Notes: generated by a model from the letters alone, not told the origin. A stretch of 64,000 nt of DNA from Guadua angustifolia (GCA_036346375.1 JAYEVE010000489.1:1-64000), one strand, 5' to 3'; shown: positions 23,631 through 36,900, counted from the first letter of the stretch. Translations and numbers: made by a program.

Positions 23631-24048
23631 CGGCGAGAAGAGTTTTGGGTCGACGAGGATTCCACGACGGTGAAAGTGCCGAGAAGGGGACAATGATGCA
23701 ACTCGATCCCGATAGCTCCTCGATAGAGAAGATGGAAGGGTCAATTTGGGGAGGTAGATGATGGATGAGACGAATTTTGAAAGTTTACAGTCGTATTAGC
23801 GGAAAAGTGGTGCATGCCGCAGAGTAGAGAGAGGGAGGAAGAAAGGAAGGAGGATAGAGAGGATGATGAGTCGTGCAGGTGGAGGAGCTCGACTGTAGAC
23901 GAGTGTAGTGATGGCAACGCAAGTAGAAGAAGCACAACATCGTATACGCGTAGAAGAGAAACAAAAGCCAATGCAAAAAGAAAGGAAGGAGAGACATGTG
24001 TAATGGTTATATGACAATAGGAACACCCTTGATAAAAAGAGTAAATTT

Positions 24049-24160
24049 CATAAAACTATAAGTTTTTTTACAAACTATTATAAAACTATAGATTTTAGCT
24101 CTTATTTCACAAAACTATAGATTTTAGAAGAAATTATATCATAAAACTATAGGTTTTAGA
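24049..24160. repeat. ~35-bp tandem repeat, about four units
   Basis: The phrase ATAAAACTATAGATTTTAG recurs about every 35 bp with small changes. Confidence 0.75.
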
Positions 24161-25779
24161 ATCCTCACGCGTAGGTGAAATGGGAAATAAAGCCATATGA
24201 GGCTGCCATGTGCCGGCAAAGCTCACCGCTTAGCACCTCCCCTTTGCTCTCCTCACTACGCCCCAACCACCTCCCATGCCGCCCTTCTTCCTTGTTTCCG
24301 GCATCTACTGCCATCGGATCGTTCACCACCTCTAGTAGTCTCCTAACACTCCCATCCTTGTTGTCTTCGTCGACCATTGTCGTGCACTGCCCTCTTCCTA
24401 TTCGTGGCAGCAGCGGCGCCACCGCCACCTTGCCGCTGCTGCCGCCCACCCACCATGCTCCTGCCACCACTTCCTCTCTCTAAGCAAAGGCTTCGGTTGC
24501 TACAATGCAAGCCACGTATAGAGGCGTTTTCTTAATATAATACAGTGAATGTGTTTTTATTCATGTACACACTGTTGCATAAGACATTTTTAAAACGCCA
24601 CATAAGCATATTAGCATGCACCATCGCTACAATGAAGAGATGTTTTTGTTAAAACACATCCATATCTTTTGTAGCATTTATATAGAGCCGCTTCATTGTG
24701 TAACTACTGAAATAGAGGTATTATGTAGAGACGTTAAATCTCTGTTACTAGTATAGTGAACCACAGAAATAAAATCTAAAAAATTGTTGGTTGTTGCAAA
24801 GGTTGATTCTCCAACTTTAGACCTCACAGGAATAATTGTTAAACCTGTGGCACTAATTAGTAACCACTTGAACCTCACAAGCTCACTTCGTTGGTTTTTC
24901 TTTTTGGCAATATTTATATGTATTTTTTAGCACGTATCAACCACATAAAAAACATCTCTAGAGAGTTAGAAAGCGTGTCCAAAAACATATCTTACACAGC
25001 AAAAACTTTGGGTAAATTAGAGAGCTTCTCAAAAATGTCTATGAGATAAATTCTACATGTATCTCAAAATTGTCTTAAAGCTATTGAAAGATTACAATAT
25101 TTTGGGATGATTTTTAAATTGTCTCTATAAAATGCCCTTAGAGTCTTAGACTATAGAACTCTTGATTTCAGAGACAAATTAAAAAATGTCTTGAAAGTTT
25201 TTTTTAGTGGTAGATGAACCAAAACTGTAATGTATAAATTCGAGTTTTATCTCAGTTGCGGCAAGAGACGACGACACCGAAAAGGAATAGGATGAGATCG
25301 TCGGAGCACAAATCTCAACATAAGATCCAAATGTTAGAAAATCAATTGGGAGTTACTGTGCATTAGCAAAATCGTTGATTGCACACCTTAAAAACAGCAA
25401 GAATGCATACGCGACATAATAATACCTTAAAAGCTTGTTTGAGTTGTTAGTTTGCTAGGATTGCCCGCAACTAAAGAAGTGGAAGAAAAGAAATTAACAG
25501 AGTTGCTCGAAACAAACCCTTGCCGCCTTGCGACTCGTGTGCAACGTATAAAGCTCAAAACCAAGCAAGCTATGCCACGAGAGACGAGACAAGGATACGA
25601 AAGGAACATCAGTCAGTGGCTCGACGCACTGACTATAGTGGTCGCGAGCTCTTGGCTGACGAGGACGGTGAGGTCACCAACCCACGACCGCGACCCGACT
25701 GACTCAACCAGTCATAGTGCCGCACCCGATCCAGCACTACGTGTTCGGGACTTGTTGCCAGCAACCATCAACCCTAACC
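24161..25779. other. No gene recognised
   Basis: Mixed sequence; 24,175-24,480 is GC-rich with open frames on both strands but no recognised domain, and the rest is AT-rich. Confidence 0.45.
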
Positions 25780-25840
25780 CGTCGGTGCAGGGTAAAAAAT
25801 TTAGGTGAAATTTCGAATTTTGGGACAGGGAGAAATTTAA

Positions 25841-26065
25841 GAGAGCAACTAGCCAACGGTATACCGTTGCAACGGTATAGCATGTTTCATTAGTTTCACG
25901 GGTAAGTTTCGTTGCTAGGTTTCACGGGTAAGTTTCATGATGTTTCACGAGTAAGTTCCATCAGGTTTCCGAGTTTCACAGATAAGTTTCAACCAAAGTT
26001 TCATGTTTCACGGGTAAGTTTCATCCTATACCGTTGCAACGGTATACCGTTGGTTAGTTTTTCTG
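25841..26065. mobile_element. Nested MITE with GTTTCACGGGTAAG tandem core
   Basis: A 225-bp insertion inside the hAT element. Inverted ends share CCAACGGTATACCGTTGCAA and the complement of the right end. Nine-base duplications GAAATTTAA flank it (25832-25840 and 26066-26074), as for Mutator-like elements. Between the ends, a unit containing GTTTCACGGGTAAGTTTC recurs about five times with variation. Confidence 0.75.
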
Positions 26066-26269
26066 GAAATTTAAAGTACCGGCCGAATTGAAAATTTTGA
26101 AAAAATTTGAATTTGCTACAGTAATTTCAAGAAGGCAATTTGGGCGGAATTTCGGGTTTTGAAACCTAATTTTGATGTTTTAGGGCCGGATTTGACCGGA
26201 ATTAGTCTAATAACCCTTAAGAAAGTCATCTTACATGAAAATTTGTTGAAAAACTAAATTTTTTAGACA

Positions 26270-27300
26270 TTTTAAAATTTGAGCAGAAACGCTGTCAGAT
26301 TTTTATAAAATTTTATAAGCTTGATAATGATATGAAAAATTTATGGTACCATATTTAGTAGTGTAGGATTATACAGAAAAATTTTAAAAATAATTTAACT
26401 TCATTTTTTATCTTTAAAAATCAAAAATAGAATGGACATAATTGGGACAGTAAACTTGTTAGATTTTTCTAAATTTTCTCGAGTGTAATCATGATCTAAA
26501 ATTTTTTATGAAAGATTTAAAATTGCCTCAGCACCATTCTATAATTTTTTTTAAAAATTTCAACTTTTTTTGTTTGGCAAATCAAATCTATAAAACCATT
26601 GAACTTCATTTGTTATACTATATTGCAAAAACCAAAAGAGGAAGAACATAAATGCTATTGTGCCTTGTAAGAATTTTATAAATTCATTGGAGTGTGATCA
26701 TGATTCAAAATTTTTATGAGATCTTAAAAACTTCCTTATCACTTTTCTGTAAAATTTTCACAAATTTTAAATCTTCTTTTATCGCTAAAACAAATCTATG
26801 TATTGATTATTAGGCTTTTATCAGAACGTAGCACTGTCAGAATTTTTGGAACATCTTCAAATATAATAATCATATGAATTTTTATAAAAACATTAGTGAT
26901 ACATCAAGACCTTTCACAAAAATTTCCAAAATTTTTCAACATGGTTTGAACTATTTTTCATTCCGTTCAAATTTGCCGGTAAGGTTTTTATCGGCATAGT
27001 AGCATTGTCTAAATTTTCAAAAATTCTTGAATCTTGATCACCATCCGAAAATTTTATGGAAACATTAGTGATTCATCAGAATCATGCACAAAAAAATTCA
27101 AAATTGTCAAACATCGTTTGTACCATTTTTCATCCGATTTAAACTTATCGGTCAACGTTTCATCTGCATAGTAACAATGTTTGAATTTTTAAAAATTACA
27201 TAGACCTTATAATCACCTGAAAATTTTATGAGAACATCTCTAATGTGTCAGGAACCATAAAAAAATTTCAAAACATTTCGACATCATTTGAACCATTTTT
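26270..27300. repeat. Diverged ~170-bp tandem repeats inside the hAT element
   Basis: Three adjacent copies start near 26,818, 26,988 and 27,161 with TTATC...GCATAGTAGCA-like openings and share AAAACATTAGTGATxCATC blocks and a CGTTTG-ACCATTTTTCAT-like end. Older, more diverged copies seem to lie at 26,270-26,800. By eye they are well below 90% alike. Confidence 0.6.
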
Positions 27301-27463
27301 TTGTCAGTGCAATTTCGTCGAAAATTTCGGCCGAAATTTAGCAAAAAACCGGATTTGAATTTTGAACGGATTTCGTCTGAAATGACAAAATTTCATCGAA
27401 AATTTGGATTTCAACCGTGGGCAAAATTTTATACAAAACGAAATTTGAATCCTTGCGCCGGTG

Positions 27464-27997
27464 CTCCCGTTTGAGTCGGTTCCCATCAACATCCACCGAT
27501 AGTATCACCAAAACCACCACCCATAAGACGCCGTCGCGCCGAACTCGAACTCGAACCAATATAGCGACGCAGCCAAAGAGGAAAAGAAGGGGGAGAAAAA
27601 GGAAAAGAAAACCAAGAGCGTGAAGCGGGAAAAAGGCGGACGAAGCAACGCGTTCTCTCCGTTTCCTCCGGCGCACGTCTTCCCCACTACCACCACTAGC
27701 TCACTCCCATCCCTACCCTGCCCTCGCCGCCACGGCGAACCGCTCCACCTCCTGCGCCGGCGCGCGCTAGCTGTTGTCATCCCGTGCCGGCGGCGGCGCC
27801 TGCCTCAAGGTGGCTGCCCTCTCCCTGCCGCTCGCCGCTCGCGGATCCTTCCTTGTTTAGGGGCTGGGGGGTTTTGGATTTGCGCTTTCTTTTGGTGGTT
27901 TTCTGATGTGCTGTTGTGGAATGTGGGTGCAGATCGGGGGCGCGGCGGCCGCAGGGGTGTCCGTGTCATCTCTCCTGAGGAGCGGCGGTCGGGCGCG
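27464..27997 (+). promoter_or_regulatory. Promoter and 5' leader of the Ca2+-ATPase gene
   Basis: A GC- and CpG-rich stretch between the hAT element and the start codon. A leader intron is possible (AAG/GTGGCTG near 27,809 and GTGGGTGCAG/ATCGG near 27,931), but no transcript is available to check. I see no clear TATA box. Confidence 0.5.
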
Positions 27998-30900
27998 ATG
28001 CCCGGGGGCGTGCAGGCGCCCGAGGCGTCGCCGGGGCGCGACGACGTGCTCGTCGTTGAGGTGCGGAGCCCCGGGGCCGACCCCTTCGACATCCCCGCCA
28101 AGGGCGCGTCTGTCGAGCGGCTACGGCGGTGGAGGGTGAGTTATCATTTCCGGCCTTAACTTGCAACACTGAGCTCGACTAGTTCGAGGGTGCTGGGCGC
28201 TAGGTTACTGTTAATGCTTGGCTACGCAATGTGGTTTAAGTTATGTGGATTACATTGTTTTAGACGGGTGTAGCCTATTACAAATCTGTGTTTTTTTGTT
28301 GTTGTTATCACGCACTGTGTTGGTATCCGATCTACTGGAGCATATGTTGTGGAACTTATGTGATCCCATTCAACTTATTTCAGTTTATGCCACAAGTAGA
28401 GAGTTGTGATTGCGAAACTGTGGTTTGCCAAAGCTCCAAAATAATTGGTTATTCTGGAGCTTTTGTCCTGGATTTTGCTTCAGGAAATTATTAGTATTCT
28501 GCTTGCTCTTGTTCACTTGGTTGCAGCACCCACAATCTAGTGCGATGAACTAGTACTTGTGAAGTTAAATGATCAGTTCTCTTTGGGTACTGTCAACCTA
28601 TGCTAGTGATTAGGTACATGTAGGCTCATCTATAGCCACCTGGCTAAATCTGTAACTGGTTGTGGGGCGAGACATTGAATTGCAATGAACCTAACCATCA
28701 GTATATATGTTGGGAATGTGGATGGTCCACTCATGCTTTTGTCCCTTGTTTGCTGGGATGGAAAAATCTCATGGAGGTCAATAAGAGCTCACAACCTTAG
28801 GTTACTTGGCAGTGTACTTAATTGTGCCAAGTGATAGACTGATTGTAAAATAATATTCCAGCTTATAAAAGCAGGGACAATTGGATAGAGTGAACGGGGA
28901 GATGTAGTAGAGAGAGTGATGCTGGACTTTCCTAGTTTTTGGTGTGCTGTTGAAATAAGAAAGACTATGGGAGCTGGTAAGATGATATTGCGATGTTTGG
29001 TCACTGTGAAATCCTAAGTTATGAGTCTCCTCAGTTTTCTTATCTGCCCCCTAGCATCCTGGTCTCTCCTTTCTTTGACCTTTTTTAACCAGACTATGTT
29101 ATCAGTCAAAATTGGTGACTATTATGTCACACTTTTTTGTTGACATCCTGTTGATTAGTTGATTGGATTAGTCTGTTGTGTGGATTTAATGAATGGAGTA
29201 AACACTTCACACTGGTTGTTAATAACATCGAGAAAGAGCGTTTAGAGTGGATACAAGCTGGGGTAGAGAAGCTAAAGAAGTTGACACAACAGAACTCACC
29301 TTAATAAACCTTGGTACTACTTGCTCATCTGAGGGATGTGGCCCATTGTAAGCGTGTTGCCAGCTGTTTTGTCTAGGATATGTTTCTCTTTTCAGTCAAT
29401 CTCATTGTTTCTATTCAAACTCCAACATGTCTTACTCTCCTGTGAAATCCAAATGCACTACCGCATTATTGAAAAATGATATGATTGGATTGTCTATTGA
29501 AAGTTGAAACATCCCAAAAGTTAACTAGTTGCTTTCTTTTGTTGATTTCATTTATGTCTAATGATTTACATTCAATTCTACCTCTATACCAGGGCTTGGA
29601 AAGTTGGATCTATTCCTTCTTTCCTATAAAGTAGAGCTTTATTTGTGGAAGGAGCATATGATTGCCGTATCAGACATTGGCCTGAATTCTAGTCCTTCAA
29701 ATCTACTTTGTTGTTGCATAATTTGACTAATGTAATTGAGGTTGGTGGTTGGCTAACTGCCTAACTTGTGCATTCTTGCACGTTCACCTTGGAAACAAAA
29801 TGCTTAATAAATCCATGCATGGGTTTTCATGTTTTCTGGGTCTATTGAACTTGTACACTTATACCAAATTTGCAACAATTACTTCAGCTAGTAGTGCTGC
29901 ACATGCAATTGTAACTAATGTTATATTTTGTTCATTAGTTTTACACATTACTATTATGGTTTTGTTCCATTGGCAGCACGCTGCACTTGTGCTCAATGCT
30001 TCTCGGCGATTCAGATATACTCTTGACCTGAAAAAAGGGGAGGAAAAGGAACAAATAAGGAGGAAGATTAGGGCTCATGCTCAAGTCATACGGGTATCTC
30101 TTCAAGCTTATGTTCTGCAATGTATTCTATATCATGGTACACTTTTGTTTGATTGTTTCAGTTTTGAATTCAATCAGGCCGCATTACTTTTCAAGGAAGC
30201 AGGAGAAATACAGAATGATGAGAGGGAATTACCAGGTAACTGCTATGGATTCATTTTGGGGTCTATGTCGTAGTGATGCTTACCTCTGTTTTTTTATCCC
30301 TGTGACTAGCATCTTGTGTCAAGGATTAATCGTCCACTAAGTTGAGGACCTAACTGCATCTTGATATATAGTTGAGCAAAAATGGCTACAATACTATTGT
30401 AATTTCATCACTTTCATGTTTCTTTTATGCAGAAATTCCCCCATGGGGGTTTGGAATTGGAGAGGAGCAGCTTACAGCAATGACAAAGGATCATAACTAT
30501 TCTACTCTGCAAGAATATGGAGGGGCATGTACCATTCATATTCGCAAATTAACTTGAATCTCCAATTTAATAACCACCAATTAAGGCATGCCATTCTTCT
30601 TCAAACATTAGGTTAAAGGGCTTGCAAATTTACTGAAAACCAACATAGAAAGGGAATCCGTGAAGATGAAGCAGATTTGTCATGCAGGGCGAATGCTTTT
30701 GGGCCTAACAGATATCCTCGCAAGCAAGGAAAAAGTTTTCTGGTAAGTTTCTTTACCCATTGCAATTGTGATTATACTAATAAATTTGTTGCAATTCAGG
30801 GACCAATCTTTTCTTTCCTTGTGACAACAGGTTTTTCTATGGGAGGCCTGCCAGGACTTGACATTAGTTATCCTAATCATAGCTGCAGTAATTTCCTTAG

Positions 30901-33900
30901 CATTGGGCATTGCAACAGAGGTGGACTACTGTTGTCCCTATTTAGTCTGTCTTATCTTTTTCCTATTTCTTTGGTGTTGCATTTTGTCTAACTGTTGGTT
31001 GCATATGCTTTTCCCTTATGAATTTCAAATCCGATTTCAAAAACTTCAACTAACAATGGTTTAGCTGAACACTTCACCTACATAGCAGCCCTTGTAATCG
31101 TGCGTTTTCTTTAGTTCTAACTTCAAGAATTTCATTAGGGCATCAAAGAAGGATGGTATGATGGTGTAAGCATTGCATTTGCTGTCTTTCTTGTGATACT
31201 TGTTACTGGTATGCTGTTTTTTTCCTCCTATTCAGTGTACGGTTATTGATCTACTCTAAGCAATTCAATAGCTGAGATATTTGTAGATGGGTACCATTAT
31301 TATACTTGGAAAAACGCAAATCATGGTTCCAGTTCTTGAGCTTTCTTCTGAAGTTGTAATCATGCTGTAACTCTGAAAGATAAAACTCCAGAACTTTCTT
31401 TATTCTTTAGTAATATAATTGTAATTTATCTTTATTATTTTTGGAAGATAAAACACCATTTTTTTATTTTACCCTTCACTAATATGTTTGCAGTTTGTCT
31501 TTATATTGTTTTTCATACACTCCATTTTTCAACCTTTTCCTTTTGCTCGCTATATACATGATAGATGCTCCAGTTATAACAATTCAGTCGCACCTTAGTA
31601 CCTTACTGAATACCCATTTCTCTTATTGTGTTAGCTGTGAGTGACTACAGGCAGTCCTTGCAGTTTCAGCATCTCAATGAAGAAAAACAAAATATCCAAG
31701 TGGAGGTTTGTGATATGAACCTACAAAAAAATTGGCTAGTTATCACCATATTTTAGGTCTCTAATGGTATTGCAATTATGGCACTGTGTTCAGGTTATTA
31801 GGGGTGGTAGAAGGATTCAAGTGTCAATATTTGATATTGTAGTTGGTGATGTAGTGGCTCTAAAAATTGGTGACCAGGTAAGATGCAGTAAACATATATA
31901 TCCTGCTTCTTTGACCTATGTTTATCCTGTTTGTATTTCTGAGATTATTATGAAACAAAAACCACCTTTTAGGTCCCAGCTGATGGTGTTTTAATTAGTG
32001 GTTATTCTCTTGCCATCGATGAATCCAGTATGACTGGGGAATGCGAGATTGTAAGTGATCGTTTGGACTCCTACATAGGATCGAATTCCCCATGATTAGT
32101 AAACATTGGTACTTTTAATAGGTCTCTAAGGACCAGAAGTCACCTTTTTTAATGGGAGGATGCAAAGTAGCTGATGGATGTGGTACCATGTTGGTGAGTG
32201 ATCATATCTTGTCTCCTTGCCTCATTCTTTCCCCTTTTTTGCCTTATAAATTACACTTTTGAACAAAAAGAGGAAATTAGGGCCCATTTGTTCATTTGTG
32301 TCCATGGATTTAAGTATTGCTATTTAGTTTTGTCAACTAAGTTGAACATGGAATGAACCTTTCAGCTAGGGTAATTAATGAGCGCAATTGACTTTAACAT
32401 GACAAATTGAAATGATACTAAGCTCCACCTCTAATTGTACAACTCAAATGTAAAAATATTAACGTCATTACTTTGTCATCATGTATGTTTGTTCCTTCAA
32501 CCCTTATGAAATTTGTTGTGTGTTTTTTAAATGTTCGCAATGTGTTGGGAGTTTTGTGTATATGAACTTTTACAGTCTGTTGCAGGTAACGGCAGTCGGT
32601 CTAAACACTGAATGGGGTTTATTAATGTCCAGCATTTCAGAAGACAATAATGAAGAGACACCATTACAGGTTCTCCTCCTATTATCCTTTTGCCGATGAT
32701 CTGATTGGGAATTATATCCAACAACCTGTGCAGTGTCAGTTACATCTTATGGTTTGTTCACGGTATTCTCTTTTCTGTTTAAGGTACGGTTGAATGGAAT
32801 AGCAACATTCATAGGTATTGTGGGGCTTGCTGTTGCTGCTATGGTCCTTGTAGTCCTTTTTGCAAGGTAATTATGACTAGATACCTGGCTAAAAGTCTTC
32901 TTGGCAATTAAGTTAGAACAGTTCCAGTAACTAACCCTACAAGTAAAGAGCAGACTGTCAACGTGCCAATTTTCAGCACTAAACTTTTGCCTTTGCATTA
33001 TTCTGGAACTGTAACTGCAAGACCGTAAAGCATTATTTCAGACACCACAGGCAATAACTACTCTTTTTCTAATTAATATGACCTAAATGACTAAATATGA
33101 ACTAACCTATAGTCCTATACATGAGACAAATCAAAACAGACATTATTATAATGACAAATAAGTTTAGTCTTTTATTTACTGTGTTTCCCCCATAACTTTT
33201 AACATTGTACCTTCTATATTATGCACGGTCCATATACAGGGAAAAAGATAAGTCACTAATATCAGAAACTGTGTTGCAATGGATACGCTTGTCCTACACG
33301 CATATGTGCAAGGATCTTTGTTGGTCTTGTATCCACTATATACGTACTTAGAAACTTTTCCTTTGCCCCCAGATACTTTACGGGACATACTACGAACCCA
33401 GATGGCTCTGTTCAGTTTGCTAAGGGGCACACGGGTGTGAAATCTGCAATATTTGGATCAATAAAGATATTAACTGTTGCGGTATGTTGTGATTTAATGT
33501 TAAGTTTGACACTGTTCCCCTAGGTGGTGCTAGGCCCCTCCCTTCCGCCTAGGCCGATTTATCCTGCCTAGGCGGCGATTAGGCGTTAGGCACCGGTTTG
33601 CCGCCCGACTAGCGCCTAGGGGAACATTAATGTTTGTTGTATCTGAACCACAACCCACCACCACCACCACCACACACACGCACACGCGCGTGCACACACA
33701 CAATCTAACATTGCAAAGTGCAATCTAGGTGACTATTGTTGTTGTTGCTGTACCTGAGGGGCTACCACTGGCTGTAACACTAACGTGAGTTGATATGGTT
33801 TGATGTTTTCCTTCATATTCTAAGTTTATTTTAAATTCTCAACATCTTTTTTTTTTGGTTAGCCTGGCTTATTCCATCCGGAAAATGATGGCAGACAAAG

Positions 33901-36900
33901 CTCTGGTATATGTTTTTTTCCTCTTAGTTTGTTTATGTTGTAGTCTTTGGTTATCACATGGTTCTATGCATGTCAATTTCAGGTGCGAAGGCTTTCAGCG
34001 TGTGAAACAATGGGGTCTGCTACAACAATTTGTAGTGACAAGACCGGTACATTAACACTCAATCAGGTTAGTTATTTTTGCATTGGAATGGATCTTTAAT
34101 TTATTCTCTACTAGTCGGTAGTAAATTGCCTTGGTGCCTTTATGATCACTTGACTATGTGCAACTTTTCTGTTGCTTAAGATGATTGTTGTGCAATCAAT
34201 TGTTGGGGGGATAGAGCTGCAACCTCTGGATAATGTTGAGAAGTTGTCACCTACTGTTACTTCTCTTTTACTTGAAGGAATTTCCCAGAATACTTCGGGC
34301 AGTGTGTTTGAGCCAGAGGTGATGTCACATGTGTTCACCACTCAGCTCCTTTAACTACTGCATTTAGACTACATACATGAACTGTGATCGCTGTGTTGTC
34401 TATGTTAATTTAATTTTGTAAGTTACAGCTACTTCGTATCTTGCTGTTCTGAATTGGACAGTTCAAATAGGTGTTATACTTTTATGGGGGTGGTTCTGTT
34501 TGAGGAATAGGCTGGTCCTAGCACAAACTCATTCCTCGTATTCTTGTTTGGTTTAAGGAATGGAATGAGTTGGTCCAACACCTCATCCCTTGTAAGCACA
34601 TGTCTAGTAAAAAAGAGGATTGTGGTCATCCCACCAAAATCATGGGATGATCCAATGATGGACCAACTCATCCTAGGATGAGGTGGTCCCTCAAACCAAA
34701 TACCCCATTATTATCTATTTGGCGGATATTCAACTTCTATTTGAATGATATTAATAGTTTTGTTATCAAATGTACTTTCATACATATTGGAGACTGTCAA
34801 TGTCCTAAATGACATATATTTGGAAAATCTTCTACTTTTGGCACAAATCTAGCTATTATCAGCCACAACTTTCATCACTCATCAGTGCATTTTCATTTCC
34901 TTAGACTGCATTTGGTTCGGGGTTAAGAGATGGGTTAGGGTTTAACCCACCAAACACCATTGGGTTAGCCCGGTTAGGGAGGGTTAACCTGATCAAAGTG
35001 TTTTAACCCCCATAACCTAGGATTAAGCAAGCCCACTGAAAAGTTGGAATAAGCTAACCCTCCTGAGTTAAGTTTTTCTACTGCTAACCCAGCTAACTGA
35101 CCTATTCTAGCCAAACAACATTCTATACTAACTAGGTTAGTTACCTAACCCAAAAATTGGGTTAAGCTAGCCTAGCTGGGTTAAGGTTAGCTAATCTAGC
35201 TATCTTAACCCTGAACCAAACGCAGCCATGTTTTGCCTGCTATCGTTACTGCTAGTTATAGCGGAGGTTACCTAACCTAGCTATCTTAACCCTTGAACCA
35301 AACGCAGCCATGTTGTGCCTTCTATCATTGCTGCTAATTACAGTGGCCTAATTTTCTTTTGATGTATTATCCAGTGTTCAAAAAGGCGGTAAAAGGCGCC
35401 ACCTAGGCGGCGCCTAGGCGCTAGGCGGCGGCCCTCCGCCTCGCCTTGGCACAAAATCGTGCTCTAGGCGGAGGAGCCGCCTTGGGGGAGCTCGGCGGAC
35501 GCACAGGTGAGTGTGGCGGCTGGCAAAAGGTGAGCGAGGTGGGCTCTAAGTAGGGGTGGGCATTCAGAGAGCTCGAGGAGCCAGGAGGAGGACAGGCGGT
35601 CTTGAGGAACCTGGAGGAGGCGTCGGCCGTCGAGGAGCCTCGAGGAGAAGAGGCGGGGAGGCAGCAAGACTGAGGAGGAGCCTTAGGCCCTTAGCCCCCG
35701 GAATCGGGAGGCTAGGACTAGGAGTCACGGACTTGGGAATTTGTTAACTATGTCTGCGTAAGTGCTAATCGGTGTTGGTTATTAGGTGATAAGAGCTTAG
35801 TCTCGATGATTTGTGCAAACTAATTTGTTGCATTTAGTCTCGATGATAAGAGCTTCCAATGTAGGAATGGGGTATAAATCAATAAATAGAGGATAGTTCT
35901 ACTAAAATGTGGCTTTTGTTAGCTCGAAGATTAGTTATGGTTCAAAGTGTAGATTGTAGAAGGCACCAAGCGATTACAAAGTATTAGGAAAATTAAGTTT
36001 ATTTAATAGTGGTGCTTGTTTGCGATTTCCGCCTAGGCGCCACCTAAGCAGGCTAGGCGCTAGGCAGTGGGCCTCCGCCCGCCTACCGCCTAGCGCTTTT
36101 TTGAACCTTGGTATTATCTCGTATCCACATCTTGTCTTTCTACAACATCCTGATTCTTGACTCATCAGGATGGTAGCGTTGTGGAGGTAACAGGCTCACC
36201 AACTGAAAAGGCTATCCTTTCTTGGGGTGTTAAGGTAACTTTCCTTGAACCTTCAAGTTTTGTTTCACTTGTGGTGGCTACATTTTTCTTATCCAGTTGA
36301 TGCCTCCTATAGCTTCTTATGAAATTTGCGGAGGAGAGATCAAAATCTGCTATTGTTCATGTCTGCCCATTCAACTCAGAAAAAAAATGCGGTGGTGTTG
36401 CAGTGATTGTGGTAATTCCATCTTTAACTTTTTACTGTATCTTCAGTGTTAACTAGAAACCTAGTTTGTTATTAGTTTGTTCCTGGCACCCTATTTCTTC
36501 AATTGATCATTTCTTTCGAAGAAACATTTTTCACTAGATATATCAGCTTCATGTGGTGCCAAGATGTACATTGGTAGGGATGAAATGGTACTGGGGCTTT
36601 GCCCGAATATAGCTCCATGCGACCTAAAATGATTACATGTTTTATTTAGTTGCGCTAGATGATCAAATTTCCTTTCTATTTTTATCCATATTTCTGTATA
36701 TTCATTGAGTTCACCATATGCCACTTTAGGATTCATGATTGCATTTTACACTTCCAGATTGTTTATGGTTTTTGAACCATCCTCCTTTACTTGCCTATGC
36801 CATGCTATTGGTTCAGAACATGTTGCTGTGATTTGAGAACAACAGTATAACAAAAATTAAAGTGTGTAAGACTGACAATTTTTTGCCCAACACCTTTTTC

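Larger units (their letters stand above)
25788..27455. mobile_element. Non-autonomous hAT element upstream of the Ca2+-ATPase gene
   Basis: The left end starts CAGGGTAAAAAATTTAGG and the right end, on the complement, starts CAAGGATTCAAATTTCG; both continue into GAAATTTCG-like blocks. Eight bases flank it, CGTCGGTG (25780-25787) and CGCCGGTG (27456-27463), one mismatch, as expected for hAT. There is no transposase. The interior is AT-rich with diverged tandem units and a nested MITE. It ends 542 bp before the ATPase start codon, so it now borders the promoter. Confidence 0.75.
27998..34318 (+). other. ACA gene exon map, exons 1-18
   Basis: Coding exons: 1 27998-28135; 2 29977-30093; 3 30178-30235; 4 30433-30524 (GC donor); 5 30612-30742 (one base short); 6 30831-30920 (M1); 7 31139-31208; 8 31635-31705 (M2 and after); 9 31794-31877; 10 31973-32050 (TGEC); 11 32122-32193; 12 32586-32669; 13 32784-32866 (M3); 14 33373-33481; 15 33729-33784 (PEGL, M4); 16 33863-33905; 17 33983-34066 (DKTGT); 18 34181-34318. 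All introns are GT-AG except intron 4. Limits come from homology to the family plus splice dinucleotides and phase. Confidence 0.9.

Noticed and set aside
24165..24483. Pair of about 100-codon frames on opposite strands
   Set aside because: They are mirror frames in a short GC-rich patch without domain, splice or initiation support.
27505..28169. Several GC-rich frames around the first ATPase exon, including minus-strand frames
   Set aside because: They shadow the promoter, leader and exon 1; only the plus-strand frame starting at 27998 matches the ATPase family and joins exon 2 in phase.
29749..30273. 174-codon plus-strand frame spanning ATPase exons 2 and 3
   Set aside because: It reads through introns; only the parts at 29977-30093 and 30178-30235 are conserved and the rest is intron sequence.
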